Positions 29,458 through 39,467 of a DNA stretch of 43,871 nt are shown here, one piece after another. Source of the stretch: Streptomyces sp. MH60. Lineage in GTDB: Bacteria; Actinomycetota; Actinomycetes; Streptomycetales; Streptomycetaceae. The position numbers and the translations under genes are program-made. The DNA lies in the NCBI RefSeq assembly GCF_002939385.1, contig NZ_MULI01000062.1, forward strand, positions 1 to 43,871, given 5' to 3'. Position 1 is the stretch's first letter. The number at the start of each line of letters is the position of its first letter. The notes beneath the pieces were generated by a model. It saw only the letters and a program-made list of their open reading frames with translations, did no database searches and was not told the DNA's origin.

Positions 29458-29877
29458 ATGAGCCTGAGCATCCGCAACCAGCTCCCCGGCACCGTCACCG
29501 CCGTCACCCCGGGCGAGGCCATGGCGACGGTCGGCGTCCGTCTCTCCGGCGGCCAGGACCTCACCGCGGCGATCACCCGGGAAGCCGCCGAGGACCTCGC
29601 GCTCGCCCCCGGCACCGCCGTGCGGGCCCTGGTGAAGTCGACGGAGGTGGCACTGGCCACCGGGCGCGTCGACGGCCTGTCCATCCGCAACCGGCTGCCG
29701 GGCACGGTCACCGCCCTCACCACCGGCGCCGCGATGGCCTCCGTGTCGGTCGCCGTCGAGGGGATCGAGCTGACCGCCGCCATCACCAGGCAGGCCGCCG
29801 ACGAGCTGGAGCTGTCCGTCGGCGTTCCCGTCGTCGCGCTGGTCAAGGCGACGGAGGTGTCGCTCGCCACGGGATGA
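29458..29877 (+). CDS. di-Mop molbindin (molybdate storage protein)
   Basis: This 139-residue cytosolic protein is made of two Mop domains in tandem: SIRNQLPGTVTAVTPGEAMA (about 3-22) and SIRNRLPGTVTALTTGAAMA (about 75-94), each continuing to LVK(S/A)TEV. Molbindins assemble into rings or trimers that hold molybdate or tungstate. The two halves are close in sequence, pointing to internal duplication, and also resemble the Mop domain of the regulator at 26045. It lies 26 nt after modC. The convergent gcvP gene is separated from it by a strong bidirectional terminator. Confidence 0.92.
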   Translation: MSLSIRNQLPGTVTAVTPGEAMATVGVRLSGGQDLTAAITREAAEDLALAPGTAVRALVKSTEVALATGRVDGLSIRNRLPGTVTALTTGAAMASVSVAVEGIELTAAITRQAADELELSVGVPVVALVKATEVSLATG

Positions 29878-29883
29878 GACGCG

Positions 29884-29925
29884 GAGAGGCTCCGTCCAGG
29901 CCTGGGAGCCCGGACGGAGCCTCTC
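29884..29925. terminator. bidirectional terminator between molbindin gene and gcvP
   Basis: GAGAGGCTCCGTCC (29884-29897) and GGACGGAGCCTCTC (29912-29925) make a perfect 14-bp stem with a 14-nt loop, between the stops at 29877 and 29944. Confidence 0.8.
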
Positions 29926-29943
29926 TCACTTCCGCGGCGGGAC

Positions 29944-32829
<2,886 letters not shown>

Positions 32830-32907
32830 TGCGGAGGCCTCCTGGTCTGACGACCTTCGAGGGGCACCACGGCGCGGGTACCCGGACGGCCTCCCCCTCT
32901 GTCATCT

Positions 32908-33109
32908 CAACCTGAGAGCTTCACCGGGCGAGCCCTGGGGCTCTCCCGGCTTTCACCGTCGGTGAGAGCGGAAGCCGTCGACACCCGCCCTGCTTTCCAG
33001 AGTGACCTCGTCCGTGCGGTACGTGAGCCTGAGAGATTCCGGGGAGGATTTGCTCCTTCGGCGCCTCCGATGGTGTCCGGAGGACTCTCCCGCGCGGGGT
33101 CAGCAGCCG
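32908..33109 (-). promoter_or_regulatory. glycine riboswitch upstream of gcvP
   Basis: In the leftward leader, a canonical aptamer runs from about 33096 to 33024: GCGGGAGAG, a P3 stem, GCCGAAGGAGCAAA, and CTCTCAGGC. A second GGGAGAG (32947-32941) and CTCTCAGG (32918-32911) follow, but the spacer is only 22 nt and has no CCGAAGGAGCAA core; a diverged ACCGACGGTGAAAGCC precedes instead. GAGAGC can pair either with GCTCTC upstream (32970-32965) or with GCTCTC downstream, a likely switch. A -10, TACGCT (33121-33116), would start RNA near 33109. Glycine riboswitches usually turn gcv genes on. The type is secure; the second-aptamer status is open. Confidence 0.88.
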
Positions 33110-33252
33110 TTTGCCAGCGTACCAGCGAGGTCGCCGCACGGACTTCGAGTGGCCGACCCGCCACTTGTGCTCTTTTGTAGTACTTACGGATGATTAGGCG
33201 GCTGGTGTGCGACCCCAGTGCGGCCCAGTGGTGCGATCAAGTGGAGGGCCCC

Positions 33253-33639
33253 GTGCGTACTGACATCGATCCGCGGAACCTGATCGGCCGCAAGGCGTTC
33301 GACCGCGACGGCACCAGGATCGGCACCGTGGACGAGGTCTACCTCGACGATGCCACCGGCGTCCCCGAGTGGGCGGCGATACGGACCGGTCTCTTCAGCA
33401 GGGACGCCTTCGTCCCCCTGGAGCCCAGCGAGCTGGTCGACGGCGCCCTGCGCGTGCCCTTCGACCGGGCGCTGATCAAGGAGGCTCCCGACTTCGGTGT
33501 CGGCCGCCACCTCTCGCCCGAGCAGGAACTCCAGCTCTACCACCACTACGGCTTGGACGTGGCGGCCGGTCCCCCGCCGCCCGACCACGACTTCGGCAAG
33601 CTGGCCGGCAAGGGCAAGGGCCCCGACGCGGAGGGCTGA
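33253..33639 (+). CDS. PRC-barrel domain protein
   Basis: This 128-residue soluble protein has one PRC-barrel domain: DPRNLIGRKAFDRDGTRIGT, VDEVYLDDATGVPEWAAIRT, FVPLEPSELVDGALRVPFDR (about 5-75), then an acidic tail with LSPEQELQLYHHYGLD and a Gly/Pro/Lys-rich end. PRC-barrels occur in RNA-processing factors and photosynthetic reaction centres; small actinomycete members have no known role. GTG 33253 has GGAGG 5 nt upstream. The 3' end overlaps the dinB 3' end by 94 nt on the opposite strand, with no terminator between. It lies opposite the gcvP leader. Confidence 0.85.
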   Translation: MRTDIDPRNLIGRKAFDRDGTRIGTVDEVYLDDATGVPEWAAIRTGLFSRDAFVPLEPSELVDGALRVPFDRALIKEAPDFGVGRHLSPEQELQLYHHYGLDVAAGPPPPDHDFGKLAGKGKGPDAEG

Positions 33640-34988
33640 CCCGCCCCGCCCTCCGCGTCGGCGACCAGCGGCAGCGGATCCGCGGGGGTCAGCTCCGGGT
33701 CGTCCACCGGGAAGGTCCGCACCCTCCCGACCTCCGAGTACGGCGTCTCGAAGCGCACGGTGACCCGTCCGAGACCGCTGCCCTGCACCCAGCCGTGCCC
33801 CAGATCCGTGTGCCGCACGTCGTGCCCCGCCGGCCACCGGCGCTCGGTGGGTGAGGGTCGGTGCTCCTCGGCGGGCCCGGTCTGCGGCTCCTCGGCCGGT
33901 TCCTCGGCCCGGTCCCCCGCGGCCTGGGCGAACAGGTCCTCCTGCGTGTAGTCGGCGAGCCCGCTGACGCCCACCCCGAGCAGCCGCACGCCGCCCGTGG
34001 TGTCCACCGAGTCCAGCAGTCTGGCCGCCGCCTCGCGCACCACCGCGGGGTCGTCGGTGGGCCCGCGCAGGGTCTCGGAGCGGGTCAGCGTGGAGAAGTC
34101 GTATCTGCGCACCTTGAGCACGATGGTGCGCCCGGACAGACCGGAGGCGCGCAGCCGCCGCACGCAGCGGTCCGCCAGCCGCCCCACCTCGACACCGACC
34201 CGCACCCGGTCGTGGATGTCCACGTCGTAGGTGTCCTCGACCGACACCGACTTGGTCTCCCGCTCGGCCACCACCGGCCGCTCGTCCCGCGCCAGCGCCA
34301 TGGCGTACAGGGCGTGGCCGTGCGCCTTGCCCAGCAGCCGCACCAGCTCGTCCTCGCCCGCCTCGGCGATCTCGCCGACCGTGGTGATCCCGGCCCGCCG
34401 CAGGTGGTCTCCCGTGGCCGGTCCCACCCCGGGCAGCGTCCGCACCGTCATCGGCTCCAGCATGGCCCGCTCCGTCCCCGGCGGGATGAGCACCAGCCCG
34501 TCGGGCTTGGCCTCCTCCGAGGCGATCTTGGCGAGCATCTTGGAGGCGGCGAGCCCCACGGACCCGGTGAGGCCGGTGACGGTGCGGATGTCCGTGCGCA
34601 GCTTCACCCCGGCCAGGCGCGCCGACTCCGCGTCCCAGGCCGTCCCGCCGGCCTCCAGGTCCACGAAGGCCTCGTCCAGGCTCAGCGGCTCCACCAGCGG
34701 CGACAGCTCCCGCAGCAGCCGCATCACCTGCTCGCTGATCGACCGGTACAGCTCGAAGCGCGGAACGAGGTAGGCGGCGTGCGGCGCGAGCCGGCGGGCC
34801 TGGCCCATCGGCATCGCGGAGTGCACGCCGAACACCCGCGCCTCGTACGAGCAGGTGGCGACCACGCCGCGCGGTCCGAGGCCGCCCACCACCACGGCCT
34901 TCCCGCGCAGGCTCGGCTTGGACGCCTGCTCCACCGAGGCGAAGAAGGCATCCATGTCGAGATGCAGGATCGTGGGCGCGGTTCTCAC
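33546..34988 (-). CDS. dinB: DNA polymerase IV (Y-family)
   Basis: This 480-residue translesion polymerase is longer than E. coli Pol IV (351) because of a disordered C-terminal extension, as often in Streptomyces. Catalytic metal ligands are Asp11 in HLDMDAFFASVE, and Asp105-Glu106 in SLDEAFVDL. The steric-gate region FFASVEQ, the thumb helix-hairpin-helix MTVRTLPGVGPATGDHLRRA and the little-finger domain (FSTLTRSETL) are intact. From about 340 the chain is Glu/Pro-rich (EEPAEEPQTGPAEE). GTG 34988 is used; GGAG stands close upstream. The last 31 codons lie over the 3' end of the PRC-barrel gene. No beta-clamp-binding motif was confirmed. Confidence 0.94.
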   Translation of the reverse strand: MRTAPTILHLDMDAFFASVEQASKPSLRGKAVVVGGLGPRGVVATCSYEARVFGVHSAMPMGQARRLAPHAAYLVPRFELYRSISEQVMRLLRELSPLVEPLSLDEAFVDLEAGGTAWDAESARLAGVKLRTDIRTVTGLTGSVGLAASKMLAKIASEEAKPDGLVLIPPGTERAMLEPMTVRTLPGVGPATGDHLRRAGITTVGEIAEAGEDELVRLLGKAHGHALYAMALARDERPVVAERETKSVSVEDTYDVDIHDRVRVGVEVGRLADRCVRRLRASGLSGRTIVLKVRRYDFSTLTRSETLRGPTDDPAVVREAAARLLDSVDTTGGVRLLGVGVSGLADYTQEDLFAQAAGDRAEEPAEEPQTGPAEEHRPSPTERRWPAGHDVRHTDLGHGWVQGSGLGRVTVRFETPYSEVGRVRTFPVDDPELTPADPLPLVADAEGGAGQPSASGPLPLPASLPKSWSGGGGPAATSKP

Positions 34989-35058
34989 ATCTCCGATGCT
35001 GCCCTACGCCACTGACAATCCCGTCATCACGGCAGGAGGACACCCGGCGCCGTGCGGT

Positions 35059-35745
35059 TCAGACCGCCCGGTTGTTCCGCCGCCGGGCCAGCTCGTCGGC
35101 CGGATTGTGCCCGACCAGGGTCTCGCCCGTGTCGATCCGCTCCCCGTGCAGCTGGGACAGCGCGCTCTCCACGTCCCGCCACACCACGCCGACGGCGATC
35201 CCGAAGACGCCCTGGCCGCCCTGGAGCAGAGCATGCACCTCGTCGGGAGACGTGCACTCGTAGACGGTGGCGCCGTCGCTCATCAGCGTCAAGCGCTCCA
35301 GGTCGCGGAAGCCGCGCTCCCTGAGGTGCTGGACGGTGGTGCGGATGTTCTGCAGGGACACACCGGTGTCGAGGAAGCGCTTGACGATCTTCAGCACGAC
35401 CACGTCGCGGAAGCTGTACAGGCGCTGCGTTCCGGACCCGTGCGCGGGCCGCACGCTGGGCTCGACGAGGCCGGTGCGGGCCCAGTAGTCGAGTTGCCGG
35501 TAGGTGATGCCGGCGGCCGCGCAGGCCGTCGGGCCGCGATAGCCGATCTGCTCGGACGCCATGGACGTCGCCCCTCCGCTGGTCGGCACGGCTGCCGGTC
35601 GCTGCGGACCGGGATCGGCCGCGCCACCGTGCTGGGCGTGACCCGCGCTCACGCGCAACCGGGAGCCCGGGGGCGGGTACGGACCGCCTGCCCCGAGGCT
35701 GTGCCCGGGGCCACCCCCAACCGTACCGTCGCCGCTGATTCTCAC
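35059..35745 (-). CDS. MerR family regulator (Rv1830-like)
   Basis: This 228-residue protein has a disordered Gly/Pro-rich N terminus (1-60), then a MerR helix-turn-helix (YRGPTACAAAGITYRQLDYW, ARTGLVEPSVRPAHGSGTQR, LYSFRDVVVLKIVKRFLDTG, about 65-130). The C-terminal part follows (LTLMSDGATVYECTSPDEVH, FGIAVGVVWRDVESALSQLH). It is the second MerR of the block, matching in order the mycobacterial MerR after the BFN gene. GTG 35745 has GGAGG 5 nt upstream. A GCGGT-TCAG-ACCGC hairpin covers its stop. It is presumably a DNA-binding regulator, possibly of division or metabolism; the targets are unknown. Confidence 0.92.
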   Translation of the reverse strand: MRISGDGTVGGGPGHSLGAGGPYPPPGSRLRVSAGHAQHGGAADPGPQRPAAVPTSGGATSMASEQIGYRGPTACAAAGITYRQLDYWARTGLVEPSVRPAHGSGTQRLYSFRDVVVLKIVKRFLDTGVSLQNIRTTVQHLRERGFRDLERLTLMSDGATVYECTSPDEVHALLQGGQGVFGIAVGVVWRDVESALSQLHGERIDTGETLVGHNPADELARRRNNRAV

Positions 35746-35907
35746 GCCGACCTCCGTCCTTGACCTGCCTCCTCGAAGGTAGGCAGTCACCAAGGGTGCG
35801 TCAACGATCGCCACACTCGGCACGCCGAGTGATAATCACCCTACGAGTGGTTTCCCGTGCCCTGTTGCGGGAAAGGCTAGCCGGATGTGCGCGGACGGGG
35901 CCGCGTC

Positions 35908-36381
35908 TCACTGGTTGCTGGTCCCGAAGTCCTCGGGCGAGATCTGGTCGAGGAACTCGCGGAACTTCTCCACCTCGTCCTCCTGCTCGTCCGGAATGGC
36001 GATTCCGGCGTCGTCGAGGACCGTGTCGCTGCCGTAGATCGGCGTACCGGTGCGCAGGGCCAGCGCTATGGCGTCGGACGGCCTGGCACTGACCTCGACC
36101 CCGCTCGCGAAGACCAGCTCGGCGTAGAAGACGCCGTCGCGCAGGTCGGTGATGCGCACTTCCGTGAGCTCCTGGCCGACGGCTTCCAGCACGTCCTTGA
36201 ACAGGTCGTGGGTCAGCGGCCGCGCGGGAGCCATGCCCTGCTGGGCGAAGGCGATCGCCGTCGCCTCCCCGGGTCCGATCCAGATGGGAAGGTAACGGTC
36301 GCCGCCCACCTCGCGCAGCAGCACGATCGGCTGGTTGGAGGGCATCTCGACCCGGACACCTACGACATCGAGCTCGTTCAC
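35908..36381 (-). CDS. bifunctional nuclease family protein (BFN/DUF151)
   Basis: This 157-residue protein is of the BFN/DUF151 family: MNELDVVGVRVEMPSNQPIV, LLREVGGDRYLPIWIGPGEA, DLFKDVLEAVGQELTEVRIT, and RPSDAIALALRTGTPIYGSD. The family is named for a plant member reported to cleave RNA and DNA; activity in bacteria is not established. The C-terminal acidic tail (EQEDEVEKFREFLDQISPED) is typical of actinomycetes. GTG 36381 has no ribosome binding site, but TAGGGT lies 6 nt upstream, so the mRNA is probably leaderless. It sits between two MerR genes, as in mycobacteria. Confidence 0.93.
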   Translation of the reverse strand: MNELDVVGVRVEMPSNQPIVLLREVGGDRYLPIWIGPGEATAIAFAQQGMAPARPLTHDLFKDVLEAVGQELTEVRITDLRDGVFYAELVFASGVEVSARPSDAIALALRTGTPIYGSDTVLDDAGIAIPDEQEDEVEKFREFLDQISPEDFGTSNQ

Positions 36382-36387
36382 ACAGCA

Positions 36388-36393
36388 ACCCTA
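36388..36393 (-). promoter_or_regulatory. -10 box of the BFN gene
   Basis: TAGGGT (36393-36388, minus strand) stands 6 nt before GTG 36381. A leaderless transcript independent of the upstream MerR gene is likely. Confidence 0.5.
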
Positions 36394-36489
36394 GGCCGTG
36401 CCCGGGACGTTTGGGTAGTCGGGCCGGGATCGGGTGGGCGATCCGGGTCCCGATCGGGCGGGTGATCCGGAACCGCGGTCCCGCCCGTT

Positions 36490-37227
36490 TCAGGGCAGCC
36501 GCACGCCCAGGGCGGTCTGCACCAGGGCGGCGTGCAGCCGCACCGCCAGCCCGGCCAGCTCCTTGGCGCGGGCTTCCGCGTGCGCCCTGGTCTGCGGGTT
36601 GCGGTGCCGCTTCAGCGGGGCCACCACCTGGTCCACCAGCCCGGCCTCCCGGTCGGCGGCGGCCTTCATCACCCGCAGGTGCCGCGGCTCGATCCCGAAC
36701 CGCCCCAGCTGCACCACCAGGGACGCCACCGTGACCGCCTCGGCGTCGTACGCCCCGTCGGGCAGTGGGGCGAGAAGTCCGTAGGACTCCCACTCCTTCA
36801 GCTCCTGGTCGTCGATCCCGGCCGTGGCGAGCAGCTCGTCCCGCCCGATCCGGGCCACCGTGGGGCTCTCGGCGGGTTCCGGTACGGCCTCGCCGTCCCG
36901 CTGCCGGCCGACCCGTGGCAGCGCGACGGCCTCGCCGCGCTCCACGGCGTCCAGGTGCTCGCGGATCACCTTGAGCGGCAGATAGTGGTCCCGCTGCATG
37001 CGCAGCACCCGGCCGAGGCGCTCGACGTCGTGCGCGCTGAACTTGCGATACCCGGCCGGGGTCCGCCGCGGCTCGACGAGGCCCTCCGACTCCAGGAAAC
37101 GGATCTTGGAGATGGTGATGTCGGGGAACTCGTCACGCAGCGCGTTCAGCACTGCGCCGATGCTCATCAGCCCACTGTCCGTGGCGGCGGCGCCTTGCCC
37201 GGCACCGCCGCTCGGTGTTTGAAACAT
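36490..37227 (-). CDS. MerR family regulator, FtsR/Rv1828-like
   Basis: This 245-residue regulator has a MerR HTH after a short Gly-rich start (about 20-95): MSIGAVLNALRDEFPDITIS, KIRFLESEGLVEPRRTPAGY, FSAHDVERLGRVLRMQRDHY. It also has a second DNA/effector-like domain (about 125-225; RDELLATAGIDDQELKEWES, LGRFGIEPRHLRVMKAAADR). The corynebacterial homologue FtsR activates ftsZ (established knowledge for that family), so a cell-division role is plausible. GGGAAGG lies 3 nt before ATG 37227. It stands 44 nt downstream of the FHA gene in the same direction and is probably co-transcribed with it. Confidence 0.92.
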   Translation of the reverse strand: MFQTPSGGAGQGAAATDSGLMSIGAVLNALRDEFPDITISKIRFLESEGLVEPRRTPAGYRKFSAHDVERLGRVLRMQRDHYLPLKVIREHLDAVERGEAVALPRVGRQRDGEAVPEPAESPTVARIGRDELLATAGIDDQELKEWESYGLLAPLPDGAYDAEAVTVASLVVQLGRFGIEPRHLRVMKAAADREAGLVDQVVAPLKRHRNPQTRAHAEARAKELAGLAVRLHAALVQTALGVRLP

Positions 37228-37271
37228 GGACCTTCCCTGGAGGTTCCCCGGGCGGGCGGCCCGGGGGCGGG

Positions 37272-38081
37272 TCAGTAACCCCGCTGGCTCGCGTAGAACA
37301 CCAGCCGGTACTTGCCGATCTGCACCTCGTCACCGTTCGACAGGGCGACCTGGTCGATGCGCTCCCGGTTGACGTACGTGCCGTTCAGGCTGCCGACGTC
37401 GGCGACCGTGAACGAACCGTCCGGGCTGCGGCGGAACTCCACGTGCCGGCGCGAGACCGTCACGTCGTCCAGGAAGATGTCGCTCTGCGGATGACGACCG
37501 GCGGTGGTCAGCTCGCCGTCCAGCAGGAAGCGGCTGCCCGAGTTCGGACCGCGGCGCACGACCAGGAGCGCGGAGCCCAGCGGCAGCGCGTCCACGGCCG
37601 CCTGCGCCTCGGGGGAGAGCGCCGGGATCGCCGTCTGGCCGGTGACCTCGGCGTCGTAGGCCTCCAGACCGGAGATGGAGATCGTGGAGGTCGTCTCGGA
37701 CGCGCGCTCCGGGACCGCGCCGGCCCGCAGCGGAGCGCCGCAGTTGGAGCAGAAGCGGCTGTTCTCCGCGTTGCGGTTGCCGCACCTCGTACACACCAGG
37801 GCCGACATGGACGGATCCTCCTGCCGCGGCTGCCCCGCCGGGGCGTTCGACGCGTACGGGTCGGGGTTGAACCCTCCACCCGTACCCGGGGCCGAGGGCT
37901 GGCCGAAACCTATGCCGCCGGACTGAGCAGGGTCAACAGACGGCGCGCCCGGACCACCCACCTGGTCCCGGTACATCGGGCGTCGGCCCTCCGCGTCGGG
38001 CTGTGCGCGATGACGGGCGGTCGCGTTGTCGCCGCCGCCCTCTCGCGCGCTCTTGCCGAACAACTTCGCAAACAACTTCAC
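37272..38081 (-). CDS. garA: FHA domain protein, GarA/OdhI-like, with zinc ribbon
   Basis: This 269-residue phosphothreonine-binding regulator starts with a basic amphipathic segment (MKLFAKLFGKSAREGGG) and a disordered Gly/Pro linker. A zinc ribbon follows (Cys97, Cys100, Cys111, Cys114), then ETTS at 129-132, the threonine pair phosphorylated by PknB/PknG-type kinases in GarA and OdhI. The FHA domain (172-262) shows GRHPQS, RRH (211-213) and LNGTYVN (232-238). Mycobacterial GarA and corynebacterial OdhI control 2-oxoglutarate dehydrogenase and glutamate enzymes. The zinc ribbon and N-terminal helix are additions relative to GarA (162 residues). GTG 38081 has AGGGGAA upstream. Confidence 0.9.
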   Translation of the reverse strand: MKLFAKLFGKSAREGGGDNATARHRAQPDAEGRRPMYRDQVGGPGAPSVDPAQSGGIGFGQPSAPGTGGGFNPDPYASNAPAGQPRQEDPSMSALVCTRCGNRNAENSRFCSNCGAPLRAGAVPERASETTSTISISGLEAYDAEVTGQTAIPALSPEAQAAVDALPLGSALLVVRRGPNSGSRFLLDGELTTAGRHPQSDIFLDDVTVSRRHVEFRRSPDGSFTVADVGSLNGTYVNRERIDQVALSNGDEVQIGKYRLVFYASQRGY

Positions 38082-38271
38082 GGGCGATTCCCCTTGACCG
38101 AAACAGACCCGCCCGTGGGGCAGGACGAACCCTTACTGAACGCACTGGCCGACCCGGACACCTTCACAACGTCCGTCTCCACCAGACAGTTTCCACCACG
38201 CACCACCCAATCGGTGCGCCGACCCCCCGCAACCTCATGCCCTCGCCGGACGTCCCCCATGCACCGTCGGT

Positions 38272-39129
38272 TCACTGGGAGGACGACCGAGCGTAGTCAG
38301 GCCGCTCCGCCGCTCGCAAGGCGTCCACGACGATCTTGCTCGACCGCTCAACAGTAACGGTGGCCTGTTCCTTCTCCAGAGTCTGCACCACTCCTCCAGG
38401 AATGTTGAGAGCCGGTTCGAGGTCCTGCGGCTTGCCGATGACCTGGAAACGATAGGGCGCGTTGATCTTGTTCCCGTCGACGCTGACGGACTTGTCGGCG
38501 TCCGCGAGATAGGTGCCGGCGACGACCCGTACGCCGTTCACCTGGATCGCCTCCGCACCCGCCGCGCGCAGCTCCTGGATCGCGTCGAGCAGCATGTCCG
38601 CCTCGACCGTCCCCTTCGTGTCCTCGATGGTCACCGTGATGCCGGGCCCCTGCGCGGCCACGGTGCCCGCGAGGATGCCCAGCTGCCGCTCCTTCTCGAG
38701 CGTCTGCTTGCGGGCCTCCTCCGCCTGGTCGGAGCTGTTCTCCAGCTCGTCGCGCTGCTTCTCGAGACCCTGTTTCTCGTCTTCAAGACGCTGAGTCCGG
38801 TCGTCCAGTTCATCGAGGATGCGGACCAGATCCTCCTGGCGGGCGCCACGCAGCGCGCTGTCGCTGTCACTGTTGGACGCCACCTGGACCGCGAGGCCGA
38901 ATCCGAGCCCGAACAGGAGCAGGGCGACGATGAGTTGCGCGCGTGTCAGGCGCGGCGGCCACAGCCCCTTCAGGAGCCGCTGCCTGCCGGACATTCCGTT
39001 GCGCTCCGGCCGCGCACCCTCCGGGGTGCCGTCCGCCGGGCCGTCCCCCGAGGCGGACCGCGAAGGCGGCACTTCGTCGGGCAGCTCCTTGCGCAGCCGG
39101 TGCGCGTGGTGCTCCTCGTGGTCGCTCAT
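38272..39129 (-). CDS. DUF881 membrane protein
   Basis: This 285-residue protein has a cytosolic charged N terminus (about 60 residues), one membrane helix (LIVALLLFGLGFGLAVQVAS, about 66-85) and an extracytoplasmic coiled coil (about 92-140; LDDRTQRLEDEKQGLEKQRD). The DUF881 domain then follows (TVAAQGPGITVTIEDTKGTV, EAIQVNGVRVVAGTYLADAD). The family is known from structural work on YlxW/YlxX-like proteins near ftsZ in Firmicutes; its role is unknown. ATG 39129 is used; GTG 39138 overlaps the Sbp stop (GTGA) and may be the true start. It is the third gene of the DUF881-Sbp-DUF881 operon. Confidence 0.92.
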   Translation of the reverse strand: MSDHEEHHAHRLRKELPDEVPPSRSASGDGPADGTPEGARPERNGMSGRQRLLKGLWPPRLTRAQLIVALLLFGLGFGLAVQVASNSDSDSALRGARQEDLVRILDELDDRTQRLEDEKQGLEKQRDELENSSDQAEEARKQTLEKERQLGILAGTVAAQGPGITVTIEDTKGTVEADMLLDAIQELRAAGAEAIQVNGVRVVAGTYLADADKSVSVDGNKINAPYRFQVIGKPQDLEPALNIPGGVVQTLEKEQATVTVERSSKIVVDALRAAERPDYARSSSQ

Positions 39130-39134
39130 CGGCC

Positions 39135-39467
39135 TCACGCCCGGAAGACGTGGCGTCGGATCGCCGCGGCGTTGGAGAAGATGCGGATGCCGAGGACCAC
39201 CACGACACCGGTGGACAGCTGGGCACCGACGCCCAGCTTGTCGCCCAGGAACACGATCAGCGCGGCCACGACCACGTTGGACAGGAACGACACCACGAAG
39301 ACCTTGTCGTCGAAGATGCCGTCGAGCATGGCCCGCAGACCACCGAAGACGGCGTCCAGCGCCGCCACGACGGCGATCGGCAGATACGGCTCCACGGCCG
39401 CCGGCACCTCGGGCCGGACCAGCAATCCGGCCACGACTCCCACGACGAGGCCCAGTACGGCGATCAC
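39135..39467 (-). CDS. small basic membrane protein Sbp family (DUF1290)
   Basis: This 110-residue membrane protein has three to four helices: MIAVLGLVVGVVAGLLVRPE, YLPIAVVAALDAVFGGLRAM, VFVVSFLSNVVVAALIVFLG and VGAQLSTGVVVVLGIRIFSN. It matches the Sbp/DUF1290 family, named after the small basic protein gene next to ftsA in Bacillus. Its function is unknown, but it is always found with DUF881 genes. GTG 39467 overlaps the upstream DUF881 stop in GTGA, and its own stop overlaps or abuts the next gene, so the three are translationally coupled and probably form one membrane complex. Confidence 0.93.
   Translation of the reverse strand: MIAVLGLVVGVVAGLLVRPEVPAAVEPYLPIAVVAALDAVFGGLRAMLDGIFDDKVFVVSFLSNVVVAALIVFLGDKLGVGAQLSTGVVVVLGIRIFSNAAAIRRHVFRA

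Noticed and set aside
38082..38271. ECF sigma promoter (GGAAA and GTTG) before the FHA gene
   Set aside because: The boxes are about 19 nt apart and imperfect for SigR or SigE; not strong enough to report.
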